Assembly: GCA_028749115.1 (NCBI GenBank)
Contig: JAQURD010000001.1
Coordinates: 214,218-278,217, forward strand
DNA from: Acidobacteriota bacterium
GTDB lineage: Bacteria; Acidobacteriota; Aminicenantia; Aminicenantales; Saccharicenantaceae
Length of the DNA: 64,000 bases
Reading direction: 5' to 3'
The first letter of the stretch is position 1. Every line of letters begins with the position of its first letter. The notes below the pieces were generated by a model that searched no databases, was not told the DNA's origin, and worked only from the letters and a program-made list of their open reading frames with translations. Of this stretch, positions 52,139 through 62,280 are shown piece by piece. The translations under genes were made by a program, and so were the position numbers.

Positions 52139-52936
52139 TTAAACCAGATAAGTATTTAGTATAAGTTGTTTTCCAAGCATCGCCAGCAAAAGAAAAGCAA
52201 CGACCAAGAATACGGCTATTATCGTTCTTAACGGACCAATCCTGAGATGCGAAATTTTAAATCCACCATTCTTATCCCAGGTAGTGATACCATTTTTGGT
52301 AAGTTTGCTATAGGCCACCGAGAGAGTTATCAATGATATTATCGGGAAACCGATTCCCAATCCATTCCACCAAACAGAAAAACTACGCCGGAGAGCACTC
52401 GAAAATGTAGGTTTCCCACCTGACGAGTCTCGCAATGTAATTCTTAATAACCACTTGCCAGGTGTCGTGCCAGGTCCAGATAAAAGAAATGCCTCTTCAA
52501 AAATCCACAAAAATAAAATTAAGAAGCCTAAGATGATAACTTCAGGAATGTCAGCAATGTCAGGAATGTCAAGAATTGATAGATTAAGGATTTCCAAGAT
52601 GCACCCTACTACCACCGAGAAACTCATTAGATCTATATATCGCGCCCAAAACCTGACCCAGGGACGTATCTGGGGAACGCTTTTCTCTTTCGTTTTAATT
52701 TCTGATTCCTGAGGGAAAGATGATATGACTTCAGATAAGCTTGTCTGTGTAGTAAAAATGGCTTTCCCCTTAAATGGATCAACCTTTGAAGCCGGAAGCC
52801 ATTCTACCATAGGTTCTGACCAGACAAGGGTGTCCTTTTCCAAAATCCCAGCCTCGAACATTTTTTGAATAGTAGCTTCTGAAACAGGACCTTCTTGTTT
52901 ATTGTCCTTAATATAATACCAGTATCCTTCAGCCAT
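52139..52936 (-). CDS. GYF_2 and RDD domain membrane protein
   Basis: A 265-residue protein. Residues 4-55 form a GYF_2 domain (GYWYYIKDNKQEGPVS, VWSEPMVEWLPAS). Residues 90-225 form an RDD membrane domain with Arg at RPWVRFWARYIDLMSF (the Arg-Asp pair), a LSGPGTTPGKWLLRI motif, and a third helix pair. A last helix follows at about 240-260. RDD proteins are sometimes sodium/proton exchangers; the GYF_2 domain binds proline-rich or partner peptides. It probably shares an operon with the propeller lipoprotein. AAGGAA precedes the ATG. Confidence 0.88.
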   Translation of the reverse strand: MAEGYWYYIKDNKQEGPVSEATIQKMFEAGILEKDTLVWSEPMVEWLPASKVDPFKGKAIFTTQTSLSEVISSFPQESEIKTKEKSVPQIRPWVRFWARYIDLMSFSVVVGCILEILNLSILDIPDIADIPEVIILGFLILFLWIFEEAFLLSGPGTTPGKWLLRITLRDSSGGKPTFSSALRRSFSVWWNGLGIGFPIISLITLSVAYSKLTKNGITTWDKNGGFKISHLRIGPLRTIIAVFLVVAFLLLAMLGKQLILNTYLV

Positions 52937-53072
52937 ATTTTTCCTTCTTTATGAACACGCTATTTTTCTCTAATGTAATCATTGAATCGTAAAGGGTTTA
53001 TAATATTTTATTTATGCAATGGCGAATATGTCAAGAAACTTTTTTAGGGCCTCATTAAAAGCGAAGCTCTGA

Positions 53073-53101
53073 TTGACTTTAAAGCTGCTTTCTGTTAAAA
53101 A
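53073..53101 (+). promoter_or_regulatory. Possible sigma-70 promoter of secA
   Basis: TTGACT (53073-53078), a 17-base spacer and TAAAAA (53096-53101). The ATG at 53109 follows at once and lacks a Shine-Dalgarno sequence. The -10 is poor, so confidence is limited. Confidence 0.35.
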
Positions 53102-53108
53102 ATAATAA

Positions 53109-55718
53109 ATGTGGAAAAGCCTCTTAAATAAGATTTTCGGGACCCAGAATGAGCGGGACCTGAAGAAACTCCAGCCTTATGTCGAGGCTATTAATGCCCT
53201 TGAGCCACAAATCAGTCAGCTGTCTGATGCCCAGCTTCAGGCAAAAACGGCCGAATTCAAGGAAAAACTCCATCAGGGTGCCACTCTCGATGATATTCTG
53301 ATTGAAGCTTTTGCTGTTGTCCGGGAAGCCTCGCGGCGAACCGTTAGAATGCGCCACTTCGATGTCCAGCTCGTTGGCGGACTCGTTCTTCATCAGGGAA
53401 AAATCGCCGAGATGAAAACCGGCGAAGGAAAAACCTTAGTCGCCACTCTTCCTGCCTACCTTAATGCCCTTGAAGGTAAAGGTGTCCACATTGTCACCGT
53501 CAATGACTACCTGGCAAAAAGAGATGCCGAGTGGATGGGTCCAATTTACAAATCTCTTGGTCTGACGGTCGGTGTGATCCAGCATGACCTGAATGACGCC
53601 CAGCGCCAGATTGCCTATAACTCTGACGTTACTTACGGCACGAATAACGAATTTGGCTTCGATTACCTCCGGGACAATATGAAGTTCCGGCTGGAGGATC
53701 TTGTCCAGCGCCAGTTCAATTATGCCATCGTCGATGAAGTTGACAGCATTCTTATTGATGAGGCCAGGACTCCGCTCATCATTTCCGGGCCAACACAGGA
53801 ATCAACTCAGCTTTATTACCGGGTTGATAATTTTGTCCGCCGGTTGCAAAAAGATAAACACTTTATTCTGGATGAGAAGACCAGAACTATTGCCTTGAAT
53901 GAAAATGGTGTGGCGGACGCTGAAAAATATTTTAATGTACCCAACCTCTATGACCTCAATTATATGGATCTGGTCCATGCCATTAACCAATCACTTAAAG
54001 CTCATTTCCTTTTCAAGCGGGATGTTGATTACATGGTCAAGGACGGGCAGGTTATTATCGTTGACGAGTTTACCGGGCGGCTGATGCCTGGCCGCCGCTA
54101 CAGCGATGGCCTCCATCAGGCACTGGAAGCCAAAGAGCGGGTCAAGGTCGAAGAAGAATATCAGACTCTGGCCTCAATTACCTTTCAGAATTATTTCCGT
54201 ATGTATAAAAAGCTGGCTGGCATGACCGGCACCGCCGCCACTGAGGCCGCCGAATTCCAGCAAATTTATAATCTTGATGTGATCGAAATACCGACTAATA
54301 AACTTCTTATCCGCACCGAGCACCCTGATGTCATTTACCGGACAGTTAAAGAAAAATGGGAGGCAGTAGTCGGAGAAATATTGGAGCTCAATAAAATCGG
54401 GCGCCCTGTTCTGGTTGGCACTATTTCGATTGAGAAATCAGAGCATCTGAGCAATCTACTCCGGAAGCGGAATATCAAGCATGTGGTTCTTAATGCTAAG
54501 TATCACGAGTTAGAAGCCCAGATTATTGCTCAGGCAGGCCGCATCGGAGCTGTGACTATTGCCACTAATATGGCCGGCCGTGGCGTTGATATTCTCCTCG
54601 GCGGCAATCCGGATTTTCTGGCTAAAGAAGCCCTGAAAAAAACCGGCGTCGATCCCTCCCAGACGACGCCTGAGCAGTACGAGCAGGCTTATAATCAGGC
54701 TCTGAAAATCACCAGTGAAGAACACGAGAAAGTGGTCGGACTTGGTGGACTGCATATCCTGGGCACAGAACGGCATGAATCAAGGCGAATAGATAATCAG
54801 TTAAGAGGCCGGGCTGGCCGTCAGGGAGACCCCGGTTCTTCCCGTTTTTATCTTTCGCTTGAAGACGACCTGATGCGGATTTTTGGATCAGATCGCCTGT
54901 CTGGTCTGATGGCCAGAATCGGCATGGGTGAAGGTGTTCCGATACAGCATTCAATGGTCAGCCGGGCTATTGAACGGGCTCAAAAGCAGGTGGAAGGCCA
55001 GAATTTCTCTATTAGAAAGCACCTGCTGGAATATGACGATGTCATGAATAAACAGCGTGAGACAATTTACCGCCAGCGGCGGGAAATCCTGGAAGGTAAA
55101 GATCTGCGCGACTATTATCTGAATCTAATTGATAGTTTAGTCGAATGGTATCTTGACCAGCATGCCAATAAAACTAAGCATCCTGATGATTGGGACTGGG
55201 AAGCCTTAAGACAGGCCGTCTTTTCCCAGTTCGGCCTTGATCTTAGCCAGCTAAACCTTGACCGGGGAACAATTACCTATGATGAGCTGTTTGAGCAACT
55301 GACCTCTGCCCTGAAAGGTCTATACGAACAAAAAGAGAAGGCTCTTGGGCCGGACAGAATGCGGGAGTTTGAGCGGTTGATTCTCCTCCAGGTGATAGAT
55401 GCCCGCTGGAAAGATCATTTACTCGAAATGGATTATCTCAAAGAAGGTATTGGACTTCGCGGTTATGGCCAGCGTGACCCGCTGATTGAATACAAAAAAG
55501 AAAGCTACGAGATGTTTCAACAATTGCTGGATAGGATAGAAGAAGATGCGGTGCGCTATCTCTTCCTGATCCAGCCAGTAGTCGAAGAAGGACAACAGCC
55601 GAGGCAGCCTCAACGTGAACGTCCTCTTTATTATCAGCGGCCGCAGGCTGGAGCGACTGCCGGGGCTGTAATCAGACAGGCCAGGCCTTTGATTCCTGGC
55701 AAAAAGAAAAAACGTTAA
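53109..55718 (+). CDS. secA: Preprotein translocase subunit SecA
   Basis: ATPase motor that pushes unfolded preproteins through SecYEG, 869 residues. Walker A is [11 protein letters not shown]; Walker B/DEAD is [23 protein letters not shown] by key residues. The preprotein cross-linking domain, the [15 protein letters not shown] segment, the [23 protein letters not shown] helicase motif VI and the helical scaffold ([15 protein letters not shown]) follow. The C-terminal tail ends in PGKKKKR and lacks the Cys-rich SEC-C zinc motif that binds SecB in many Gram-negatives. It is followed by guaB after 21 bases. Confidence 0.97.
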   Translation: MWKSLLNKIFGTQNERDLKKLQPYVEAINALEPQISQLSDAQLQAKTAEFKEKLHQGATLDDILIEAFAVVREASRRTVRMRHFDVQLVGGLVLHQGKIAEMKTGEGKTLVATLPAYLNALEGKGVHIVTVNDYLAKRDAEWMGPIYKSLGLTVGVIQHDLNDAQRQIAYNSDVTYGTNNEFGFDYLRDNMKFRLEDLVQRQFNYAIVDEVDSILIDEARTPLIISGPTQESTQLYYRVDNFVRRLQKDKHFILDEKTRTIALNENGVADAEKYFNVPNLYDLNYMDLVHAINQSLKAHFLFKRDVDYMVKDGQVIIVDEFTGRLMPGRRYSDGLHQALEAKERVKVEEEYQTLASITFQNYFRMYKKLAGMTGTAATEAAEFQQIYNLDVIEIPTNKLLIRTEHPDVIYRTVKEKWEAVVGEILELNKIGRPVLVGTISIEKSEHLSNLLRKRNIKHVVLNAKYHELEAQIIAQAGRIGAVTIATNMAGRGVDILLGGNPDFLAKEALKKTGVDPSQTTPEQYEQAYNQALKITSEEHEKVVGLGGLHILGTERHESRRIDNQLRGRAGRQGDPGSSRFYLSLEDDLMRIFGSDRLSGLMARIGMGEGVPIQHSMVSRAIERAQKQVEGQNFSIRKHLLEYDDVMNKQRETIYRQRREILEGKDLRDYYLNLIDSLVEWYLDQHANKTKHPDDWDWEALRQAVFSQFGLDLSQLNLDRGTITYDELFEQLTSALKGLYEQKEKALGPDRMREFERLILLQVIDARWKDHLLEMDYLKEGIGLRGYGQRDPLIEYKKESYEMFQQLLDRIEEDAVRYLFLIQPVVEEGQQPRQPQRERPLYYQRPQAGATAGAVIRQARPLIPGKKKKR

Positions 55719-55739
55719 ATCCTGAGGCAGGAGAATTCT

Positions 55740-57200
55740 ATGCTCGAGGAACATTTAAAAGAAGGTTTAACCTTTGACGATGTTTTAATTCTGCCAGCCA
55801 AATCAGAAGTCCTCCCAACTGATACTGATGTCTCCAGCTGGCTGACCCCAAGGGTACCGCTCAAAACGCCGATCATTAGCTCAGCTATGGATACCGTCAC
55901 TACCTCCAGGATGGCCATTTGCCTGGCCCAGCAAGGAGGCCTTGGTATTATTCACCGTAATATGTCAATTGAAGCTCAAGCAGAAGAAGTGGATAAGGTC
56001 AAAAGACATGAAAGTGGAATGATTGTCGAACCGATTACGCTTCGTCCTCAGGATAAGATCCGTCAGGCCATTGACTTGATGAAAAAATACAAAATTTCCG
56101 GACTGCCAGTGATTGATGAAAATAACCGGCTGGTCGGGATTCTAACTAACCGTGATATCAGGTTTGAAAACAGGCTGGATATTTCCGTCTCAGAAATAAT
56201 GACCAAAGAGTTGGTGACAGTGCCGGTCGGCACTCCTCTGGAGGAAGCCGAAAAACTTTTCCAGCGGCACAAGGTCGAAAAACTGCTAATTGTCGATAAA
56301 GACTTTCATCTGAAAGGCCTGATTACCTACAAAGATATCTTAAGGCGAATTGAATATCCTTTGGCTTCTAAGGACAAACTGGGCCGCTTGCAGGTTGGAG
56401 CTGCTGTTGGAGTCGGCGCAGAAGTTCTTGACCGGGTTTCTGCTCTGTGTAAAGCCAGTTGTGATGTCATTATTGTGGACACAGCTCATGGCCATTCGCA
56501 ACGGGTGCTGGAGACAGTCAAAGCCATCAGAAAACATTTTCCTGAGATTAACCTGATTGCCGGTAACATTGCCACAGCTGAAGCAGCTGAGGACCTGATT
56601 GCTCTCGGTGTCGATGCAGTTAAAGTTGGCATCGGTCCTGGTTCGATTTGTACCACCAGAGTTATTGCTGGCATTGGTGTTCCCCAGATCACGGCGATTT
56701 CTGATGTCTATAAAGTTACCAGCCAAAATAAAATTCCACTGATTGCTGATGGCGGCATAAAATATTCAGGCGACATAACCAAGGCTATGGCGGCCGGTGC
56801 CTCCACAGTCATGCTGGGAAATCTCTTAGCCGGGACAGATGAAGCTCCAGGTGAGGTGGTTATCTATCAGGGCCGGGCCTACAAGATCTACCGGGGAATG
56901 GGCTCACTCGAAGCCATGAAAGAAGGCAGCCGTGACCGCTATTTTCAGGACACGGTTTCCGACTCAAAACTGGTGCCAGAAGGAATTGAAGGCCGGGTGC
57001 CATTTAAGGGCAGTGCTGTTTCCATCATTCAGATGCTGGTTGGCGGCCTGAAATCAGGTCTGGGTTATACTGGCTGCCGGACGATAGAAGAGCTACAGAA
57101 AAAAGCCAGGTTTATCAAAATAACCCAGGCAGCTCTTAGAGAAAGCCATGTCCATGATGTAATTATTACTAAAGAAGCACCAAATTATCATCTTGATTGA
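55740..57200 (+). CDS. guaB: Inosine-5'-monophosphate dehydrogenase
   Basis: Converts IMP to XMP with NAD+, the committed step to guanine nucleotides; 486 residues. The TIM-barrel start [14 protein letters not shown], two CBS domains (residues about 95-205) inserted in the barrel, the catalytic Cys loop [13 protein letters not shown], the [10 protein letters not shown] phosphate loop and the flap ([10 protein letters not shown], with the conserved RYF motif) are all present. An AGGAG site lies seven bases before the ATG. It is co-transcribed with secA. The stop is only three bases from the convergent panD stop. Confidence 0.97.
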   Translation: MLEEHLKEGLTFDDVLILPAKSEVLPTDTDVSSWLTPRVPLKTPIISSAMDTVTTSRMAICLAQQGGLGIIHRNMSIEAQAEEVDKVKRHESGMIVEPITLRPQDKIRQAIDLMKKYKISGLPVIDENNRLVGILTNRDIRFENRLDISVSEIMTKELVTVPVGTPLEEAEKLFQRHKVEKLLIVDKDFHLKGLITYKDILRRIEYPLASKDKLGRLQVGAAVGVGAEVLDRVSALCKASCDVIIVDTAHGHSQRVLETVKAIRKHFPEINLIAGNIATAEAAEDLIALGVDAVKVGIGPGSICTTRVIAGIGVPQITAISDVYKVTSQNKIPLIADGGIKYSGDITKAMAAGASTVMLGNLLAGTDEAPGEVVIYQGRAYKIYRGMGSLEAMKEGSRDRYFQDTVSDSKLVPEGIEGRVPFKGSAVSIIQMLVGGLKSGLGYTGCRTIEELQKKARFIKITQAALRESHVHDVIITKEAPNYHLD

Positions 57201-57203
57201 TAT

Positions 57204-57563
57204 TCAATCCTTTACTTGTTTTATTTTGTTATTTTCATCAAGAAGAATTATCTTCGGGCGGTGAAATTCAACTTCTGCCTCTTCCAGGTAGCCATAGGAA
57301 GTTATAATGATGATATCCCCTTGCTTAATTTTATGGGCAGCCGCCCCATAAACGCCAATTTTGCCCGAGCCGGCTTTTTCTTTGATAAGATAAGTGGCCA
57401 GTCTTTCGCCATTGGTCACATTATAAACTTCGACCCGTTCATATTCCCTCATGCCAGCCGCCTTCATCAGGTCAAAATCAAGGCCAAGGCTGCCCTCATA
57501 ATCCAGATCAGACTCAGTAACTTTTGCCCGGTGGATTTTCGATTTAAGGTAGAGTGTCCTCAT
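57204..57563 (-). CDS. panD: Aspartate 1-decarboxylase proenzyme
   Basis: Makes beta-alanine from aspartate for pantothenate and coenzyme A; 119 residues. The pyruvoyl-forming self-cleavage site Gly24-Ser25 is intact (DYEGSLGLD). Lys and Tyr residues around KIHRAKVT and the NVTNGERLATYLI segment match the family, as does GAAAHKIKQGDIIIITSYG. It overlaps panC by four bases and ends the panB-panC-panD unit. Confidence 0.96.
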   Translation of the reverse strand: MRTLYLKSKIHRAKVTESDLDYEGSLGLDFDLMKAAGMREYERVEVYNVTNGERLATYLIKEKAGSGKIGVYGAAAHKIKQGDIIIITSYGYLEEAEVEFHRPKIILLDENNKIKQVKD

Positions 57564-58420
57564 TTTTCAATTACTCCAGAAATAAATCTTAAATTATCAA
57601 TTAATCTTGTCCGGCCAAAATAAACAGCCAGAGCAATCAGAGCATCGCCATCAATTTTCTCCAGGCTGTCCAGGGTCTGGACATCAACAATTTCGACATA
57701 GTCAATTCTGGCTAAAGGCTCTGCCGAGATTAAGTCAATCATAGACTGCTTAATTTTTGCCGCCTGCTTCTCACCATCTTTAATCTGTTTTTCGGCTAAC
57801 TCCAGACTTCTGTAAAGCACCAGGGCTGCCTGCCGCTCCTGACTATTTAGATAAATATTGCGTGAACTTAGTGCCAGGCCATCTTTTTCCCTGATAAGAG
57901 GCATCGGCCTGATTTTAACCGGTAGATTCAAATCCCCCACCATTTTTTTGAGGATTATTACCTGCTGGGCATCCTTCCAGCCAAAATAAGCCTCATCCGG
58001 CTGAATCAGATTAAAAAGCTTCAGCACCACCGTGCAGACACCGCGAAAATGTCCAGGACGGGAATGACCACAAAGTTTGTTCTCAAGATCCTCAACCTGT
58101 ACATAGGTCTTATAGCCAGCCGGATACATCTCTTCCACCGAAGGGCAGAAAATCAGGTCAACACCTTCCTTTTCCAGTAAGTCTGCATCACGCTTAAAGT
58201 CTCGCGGATAGATTTGATAATCCTCAGCCGGCCCAAATTGCTTGGGATTGACAAAAATAGAAACGACTGTTTTCGCACTCCTCTTTTTCGCCTCCCGCAC
58301 CAGACTCAAGTGCCCCTCATGAAGGTAACCCATGGTTGGTACAAAACCAATTCTCTCCTCTTCTCTCTTCCAGTTTTTTATTTTTTCACGGAGCTCAGTT
58401 ACAGTGGTGACAATTTCCAT
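57560..58420 (-). CDS. panC: Pantothenate synthetase
   Basis: Joins pantoate and beta-alanine with ATP; 286 residues. The HIGH-type motif is in VPTMGYLHEGHLSLV; the pantoate-binding SIFVNPKQFGPAEDYQIYPRD by key residues, the FGWKDAQQVIILKKMVGDL helix and the KMSKS-like ALSSRNIYL follow. It is the middle gene of a complete panB-panC-panD unit, 47 bases after panB and overlapping panD. panE (ketopantoate reductase) is not in the window. Confidence 0.96.
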   Translation of the reverse strand: MEIVTTVTELREKIKNWKREEERIGFVPTMGYLHEGHLSLVREAKKRSAKTVVSIFVNPKQFGPAEDYQIYPRDFKRDADLLEKEGVDLIFCPSVEEMYPAGYKTYVQVEDLENKLCGHSRPGHFRGVCTVVLKLFNLIQPDEAYFGWKDAQQVIILKKMVGDLNLPVKIRPMPLIREKDGLALSSRNIYLNSQERQAALVLYRSLELAEKQIKDGEKQAAKIKQSMIDLISAEPLARIDYVEIVDVQTLDSLEKIDGDALIALAVYFGRTRLIDNLRFISGVIEK

Positions 58421-58467
58421 TATTTACCTTCCCGACATTTATTTATCTTTTTCCCCGCTGGTCAGTT

Positions 58468-59352
58468 TTACTCATTCTGCCGGCTGAATTTTTTTCTTAA
58501 CTTCTTGAGCAATGGTCCAGCTATTTCTTTTTTTAGATGATAAGAATGCTGGTCATCAGGAAAACGCCCCTGGCGGACATCCAGCATATAATTATTGACG
58601 GCCTTAGAAATAACTTCAGTCAGCTCCGCATATTTTTTAACAAATTTAGGCATATAGCCAGCAGAAAGTCCTAACATATCGTTAATGACCAGTACCTGGC
58701 CATCACAGTCAGGCCCGGCTCCAATACCGATGGTCGGAATTTTTAGACTGGCGGATATTTCCTTAGCCAGCTCTTCAGGCACTGATTCCAGGACAACAGC
58801 AAAAGCGCCTGACCGTTCTAGAGCTAAAGCTCCGCGATAAATTTCTTCGGCTTTTTCTTCCTCCGTCCCTTGAACCTTGAATCCTCCGATTCTTCTAATT
58901 GATTGAGGGGTAAGGCCAACATGACCCATGACCGGAATTTCTGCCTCAACCAGCGCTTCGACCAGCTTGAGCCGTTCAGGGCTTGAGCCTTCCAGTTTGA
59001 CCGCATCAGCCCCGGCTTCTTTAATAAACCGGCCAGCATTAAGAATCGAATCAGACAGAGAAAGATGAAAGGAAAGAAAGGGCATATCCCCGACTACCAT
59101 AGCCCGCTTTCTGGCTCTAGCCACAGCTCGAGTATGGTGAATCATGGCCTCCATGGTCACCGGCAGTGTAGTCTCATACCCGAGAACAGCCATGCCTACC
59201 GAATCACCAACCAGAATAATATCAACGCCGCTCTCATCAAGGATTTTAGCCATCGGATAATCATAAGCAGTCAGAACTGTGATTTTCTCTTTATGTTCTT
59301 TCTGCTGATAAAGATATGGTATGGTAACTCTTTCTATTCCTGTTGTAACCAT
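58468..59352 (-). CDS. panB: 3-Methyl-2-oxobutanoate hydroxymethyltransferase
   Basis: First committed step of pantothenate synthesis, adding a hydroxymethyl group from methylene-THF to ketoisovalerate; 294 residues. Motifs are LTAYDYPMAKILDESGVD, LVGDSVGMAVLGYE with metal-binding Asp, VKLEGS, VMGHVGLTPQS and IGIGAGPDCDGQVLVINDMLG by key residues. AAGGAG lies six bases before the ATG. It heads the pantothenate operon; the kinase-like gene ahead of it on the same strand ends 122 bases away. Confidence 0.96.
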   Translation of the reverse strand: MVTTGIERVTIPYLYQQKEHKEKITVLTAYDYPMAKILDESGVDIILVGDSVGMAVLGYETTLPVTMEAMIHHTRAVARARKRAMVVGDMPFLSFHLSLSDSILNAGRFIKEAGADAVKLEGSSPERLKLVEALVEAEIPVMGHVGLTPQSIRRIGGFKVQGTEEEKAEEIYRGALALERSGAFAVVLESVPEELAKEISASLKIPTIGIGAGPDCDGQVLVINDMLGLSAGYMPKFVKKYAELTEVISKAVNNYMLDVRQGRFPDDQHSYHLKKEIAGPLLKKLRKKFSRQNE

Positions 59353-59474
59353 TGTCTCTCCTTTCTTTATCTCCCGCCGGCCTATCCAGCTGGAAGTAAA
59401 GGCTTGAGCCTGGTCAAGGGAGAAGCCTCCAGTCCCGGGGCCATGCCTGGCCTCCGGGCTACATTTCTATTTTA

Positions 59475-60149
59475 TCATCTTTTTTGTTTCTTAGCTTGAA
59501 AACTTTCTGGAACATAATAAAGAGTGCCTTTATTCATCTGCCTGATCTGATTAATTAAATCCCAGAGCTGGTCTTCCTGGCTAAGGTCAAGGTCATCAGC
59601 CTTCACCACCAGTAGTGGAGCTACTTTATAATTAAAGAAAAAATAGTCATACGCCTCAACAATATCTTCGAGATATTTCCCCGAAAGTTTCTTTTCCAGC
59701 AGTTGACCCTCGCTTTCAATTCTTTTCATCAGTGTTTTAACAGAAATTTGAAGGTAAATAACCAGGTCAGGCCTGGGCACCCTTTCAGCCAGAATATTAT
59801 AAATTCTCTCATAAACGAGAAGTTCATCATCGGTTAGAGTTTGATAAGCATAAATCTTGTCTTTCTCCAGCAAGTAATCACAGATTATCCGGTCGAGAAA
59901 CAGGTCTCTTTGCAGAAGCCGTGATTGCTGATGGTAACGATTAGCCAAAAAAATCAGTTGCGCTAAAAAAGCTGCTCCCTCCCTTTCGTTATAAAAATCC
60001 TTGAGGTAGGGGTTATCGGTTTGATCAAGGACTAACTGCCCGCCTATTTTCTGGGCCAGGAGGTGAGCCAGTAATGTTTTTCGAGATTTAAAGACTCCCT
60101 CCACAGCCACATGCTTGAAAACAATTTCTCCGCTGAGTTTCATGGTCAT
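59475..60149 (-). CDS. Deoxynucleoside kinase-like protein with degenerate P-loop
   Basis: A 224-residue protein of the deoxyribonucleoside kinase family. The DNPYLKDFY segment, the FLDRIICDYLLEKDKIYA motif (equivalent to the DRS lid region) and the LVIYLQISVKTLMKRI strand and helix fit the family. The P-loop, normally GxxGxGKT, reads GVFKSRKT: the Lys and Thr remain, but two Gly are replaced by Lys and Arg. The enzyme may have altered or lost nucleotide binding. Start is ATG 60149 or 60143; no Shine-Dalgarno sequence is seen. It lies between PspC and panB on the same strand, a neighbourhood seen in related genomes. Confidence 0.82.
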   Translation of the reverse strand: MTMKLSGEIVFKHVAVEGVFKSRKTLLAHLLAQKIGGQLVLDQTDNPYLKDFYNEREGAAFLAQLIFLANRYHQQSRLLQRDLFLDRIICDYLLEKDKIYAYQTLTDDELLVYERIYNILAERVPRPDLVIYLQISVKTLMKRIESEGQLLEKKLSGKYLEDIVEAYDYFFFNYKVAPLLVVKADDLDLSQEDQLWDLINQIRQMNKGTLYYVPESFQAKKQKR

Positions 60150-60188
60150 AGTTTTTCTGACATCAGATTTTCTATTTTTGGCTCTTAT

Positions 60189-60386
60189 TTAGTTTTTTGC
60201 TTCAAGTGGAATGACCAGCCAGGCAATCAGGTAAAAAAGAACCATGGGTAAGATGACCATCAGAAGCCCCAGCCCGACAAAAATTAGCCTGGTCAGAGAG
60301 ACATCCAGACCAAAATATTCTAATAATCCGCCGCAAACGCCATCAATCATTTTCTGTCCGCTGGAGCGATAAAGCTTTTTACCCAT
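60189..60386 (-). CDS. PspC domain membrane protein
   Basis: A 65-residue protein with the PspC signature [23 protein letters not shown] by key residues ([10 protein letters not shown]), followed by one long membrane helix ([27 protein letters not shown] by key residues). Such proteins take part in phage-shock or envelope-stress control. It is short and consists of the domain alone. Forty bases separate it from the kinase-like gene downstream. Confidence 0.9.
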   Translation of the reverse strand: MGKKLYRSSGQKMIDGVCGGLLEYFGLDVSLTRLIFVGLGLLMVILPMVLFYLIAWLVIPLEAKN

Positions 60387-60418
60387 TTTCCATTCTCAAC
60401 TAACCCTGAATAAGCTTA

Positions 60419-60446
60419 ATTGTAGCTAATTCGAGTGATTTTACAA
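60419..60446 (-). promoter_or_regulatory. Possible sigma-70 promoter of the PspC gene
   Basis: On the minus strand TTGTAA (60441-60446), a 16-base spacer and TACAAT (60419-60424), about 33 bases before the ATG. Confidence 0.4.
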
Positions 60447-60918
60447 CCTGAAAATATTATTTTATCGTCTTTTTTTATCATTTTTGTCCGCAACCTACAG
60501 GCTACATCTGGATGTCCACCATCGCTAAAAGAATCTTTTTCGACATTGTTCTCTCTTTATGTTAAATCATCTTCTCCTGCCTGAACAACCTGCCAGCCCG
60601 AATAAAAACATGATAATAACGGCATGACATAGATAATTGTGTCTCGGCGCTTATATCCATAATTAGTTCCTTTTAACGATAATTCCCTTTTCCCCCGGGA
60701 AAATTGGCATTGTTTTCCCCTTCGCCTATATCGGGAGTTAGAGCAAAAAAAATATCTTGTCAGACACTTTTCTCGTCTAGGTTTATACATTGGGTATCCA
60801 GGTCCTCAGACAATACGCAAGTTCTTTTATCCTGACGGGCAGACGAGAATAAAGGCAGACAACCAACAAAAATAGCGTTGTTACTCCTGCAAGTAGCTAA
60901 CAAAATTATCAGCTTCTT
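60447..60918. other. Gene-free stretch between PspC and the NtrC-type regulator gene
   Basis: About 470 bases with no convincing gene, tRNA or repeat. A 77-codon frame at 60557-60790 on the minus strand is Arg/Cys-rich, lacks a ribosome binding site and resembles nothing I know. I looked for a sigma-54 site ahead of the PspC gene and found none with both GG and GC elements. Confidence 0.4.
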
Positions 60919-62280
60919 CTACTCTTCAAGGCCATAAGTTTTCATCTTATAGCTAAGTATTCTCTCCGTCAGGCCCAATATTCTAGCGGCCTGACTTTTA
61001 ACTCCATGGGCTTTTTCCAGAGCTTTCTTAATTTCTCTGACTTCCAGCGCTCTAACCTTTTCAGGCAAAGGCTTTGAGCTCTCCAGCTCCAGCTCTTTTT
61101 CCGAGGTCATTTCCAGAAAAACCGGCAGGTCGGAACTGGTCACGATTTCGTTTTCGGCGAAGACCACGGCTCTCTCAATTATATTTTCAAGCTCTCTGAC
61201 ATTTCCTGGAAAATCATGGCTCAAAATAATCTGCAGAGCCTCGGCGGATATTCCTCTAGTCTTTTTTCCTTCGCGCTCGGTGTAGAGCCTGAGGAAATGA
61301 TCAACCAGAGGCGGGATATCTTCCTTTCTTTCTCTGAGAGGCGGAACACTTATCCTGATAACATTCAGCCGGTAATATAAATCGCTTCTGAATTTTTCTT
61401 CACCGACTAGCTTCTCCAGATTTCTATTAGTGGCAGCAATAATTCTGACGTCAGCTTTAAGCGGCTTGGTCGAACCCAGGCGGTAAAACTCTTTATCCTG
61501 AAGAAAACGAAGCAACTTGACCTGGACCGAAGGTGACAGCTCACCTATTTCATCTAGGAAGAGGGTGCCACCAGAAGCTGCTTCAAATTTGCCAATCTTC
61601 CTTTCCGTCGCGCCGGTAAAAGCTCCCTTTTCAGCCCCGAATAGTTCACTTTCAACCAGGGTCTCAGGTAGAGAAGGAATATTGACAGCCAGAAATGGCC
61701 CTGAGCTTCTTTTTGAAGAAAAATGAATAAGCCTGGCAATTAGATCTTTGCCCGTGCCTGTCTCACCGGTGACCAGGACGGTCGCTTCACTCTGAGCAGC
61801 TCTGGAAATAAGCCTGGCTACTTCCTGCATAGCAGCTGAAACAAAAATAAAATTTTTGAAACTGAACTTCTCCTCCAGGCGGTTTTTGAGCTCAAAGATT
61901 TCATGCTGAAGTTTAAACCGTTCTCTGGCTCTGTCGAGGACCAGCAGGAATTTTTTGAAATCTAGAGGTTTAACAACATAGTCATAAGCGCCCTGCTTGA
62001 TAGCTTCAACGGCAGTTTCGATCGAAGCAAAGGCGGTCACCATAATCGGGGTAATTAAAGGATTAGAGGCGAGGATATCTTTGATTAATTCCAGGCCTGA
62101 TTCCTGGCCGAGCTTGTAATCAACCACGGCTATTTCTACTGGATTGTCCTTAAGAAGCGCCAGCGCCTCCTGCCGGGCTGAAGCTGAGATAACTTCATAC
62201 CCTTCTCTCCGGAGATTTTTGGAAATAAGTTCCCTTTGAAGATCGTCATCCTCGACAACTAAAATAACTCCCTTAGCCAC
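60919..62280 (-). CDS. NtrC-family sigma-54-dependent response regulator
   Basis: A 453-residue response regulator starting at GTG 62280 with AGGAGGGG upstream. The receiver domain is canonical: ILVVEDDD acidic pair, phospho-acceptor Asp in IAVVDYKLG, Thr in VTAF, Lys in VVKPLDF. The AAA+ domain has Walker A GETGTGKD, GAFTGA and Walker B LFLDEIGEL. A Fis-type HTH ends the protein (VKSQAARILGLTERILSYKM). The GTG overlaps the stop region of the sensor kinase gene by eight bases, so the pair forms a two-component system. The longer frame up to 62367 overlaps the kinase and is unlikely to be used. Confidence 0.95.
   Translation of the reverse strand: MAKGVILVVEDDDLQRELISKNLRREGYEVISASARQEALALLKDNPVEIAVVDYKLGQESGLELIKDILASNPLITPIMVTAFASIETAVEAIKQGAYDYVVKPLDFKKFLLVLDRARERFKLQHEIFELKNRLEEKFSFKNFIFVSAAMQEVARLISRAAQSEATVLVTGETGTGKDLIARLIHFSSKRSSGPFLAVNIPSLPETLVESELFGAEKGAFTGATERKIGKFEAASGGTLFLDEIGELSPSVQVKLLRFLQDKEFYRLGSTKPLKADVRIIAATNRNLEKLVGEEKFRSDLYYRLNVIRISVPPLRERKEDIPPLVDHFLRLYTEREGKKTRGISAEALQIILSHDFPGNVRELENIIERAVVFAENEIVTSSDLPVFLEMTSEKELELESSKPLPEKVRALEVREIKKALEKAHGVKSQAARILGLTERILSYKMKTYGLEE

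Noticed and set aside
60557-60790. 77-codon open frame on the minus strand before PspC
   Set aside because: Arg- and Cys-rich, no ribosome binding site, looks like chance translation of an intergenic region.
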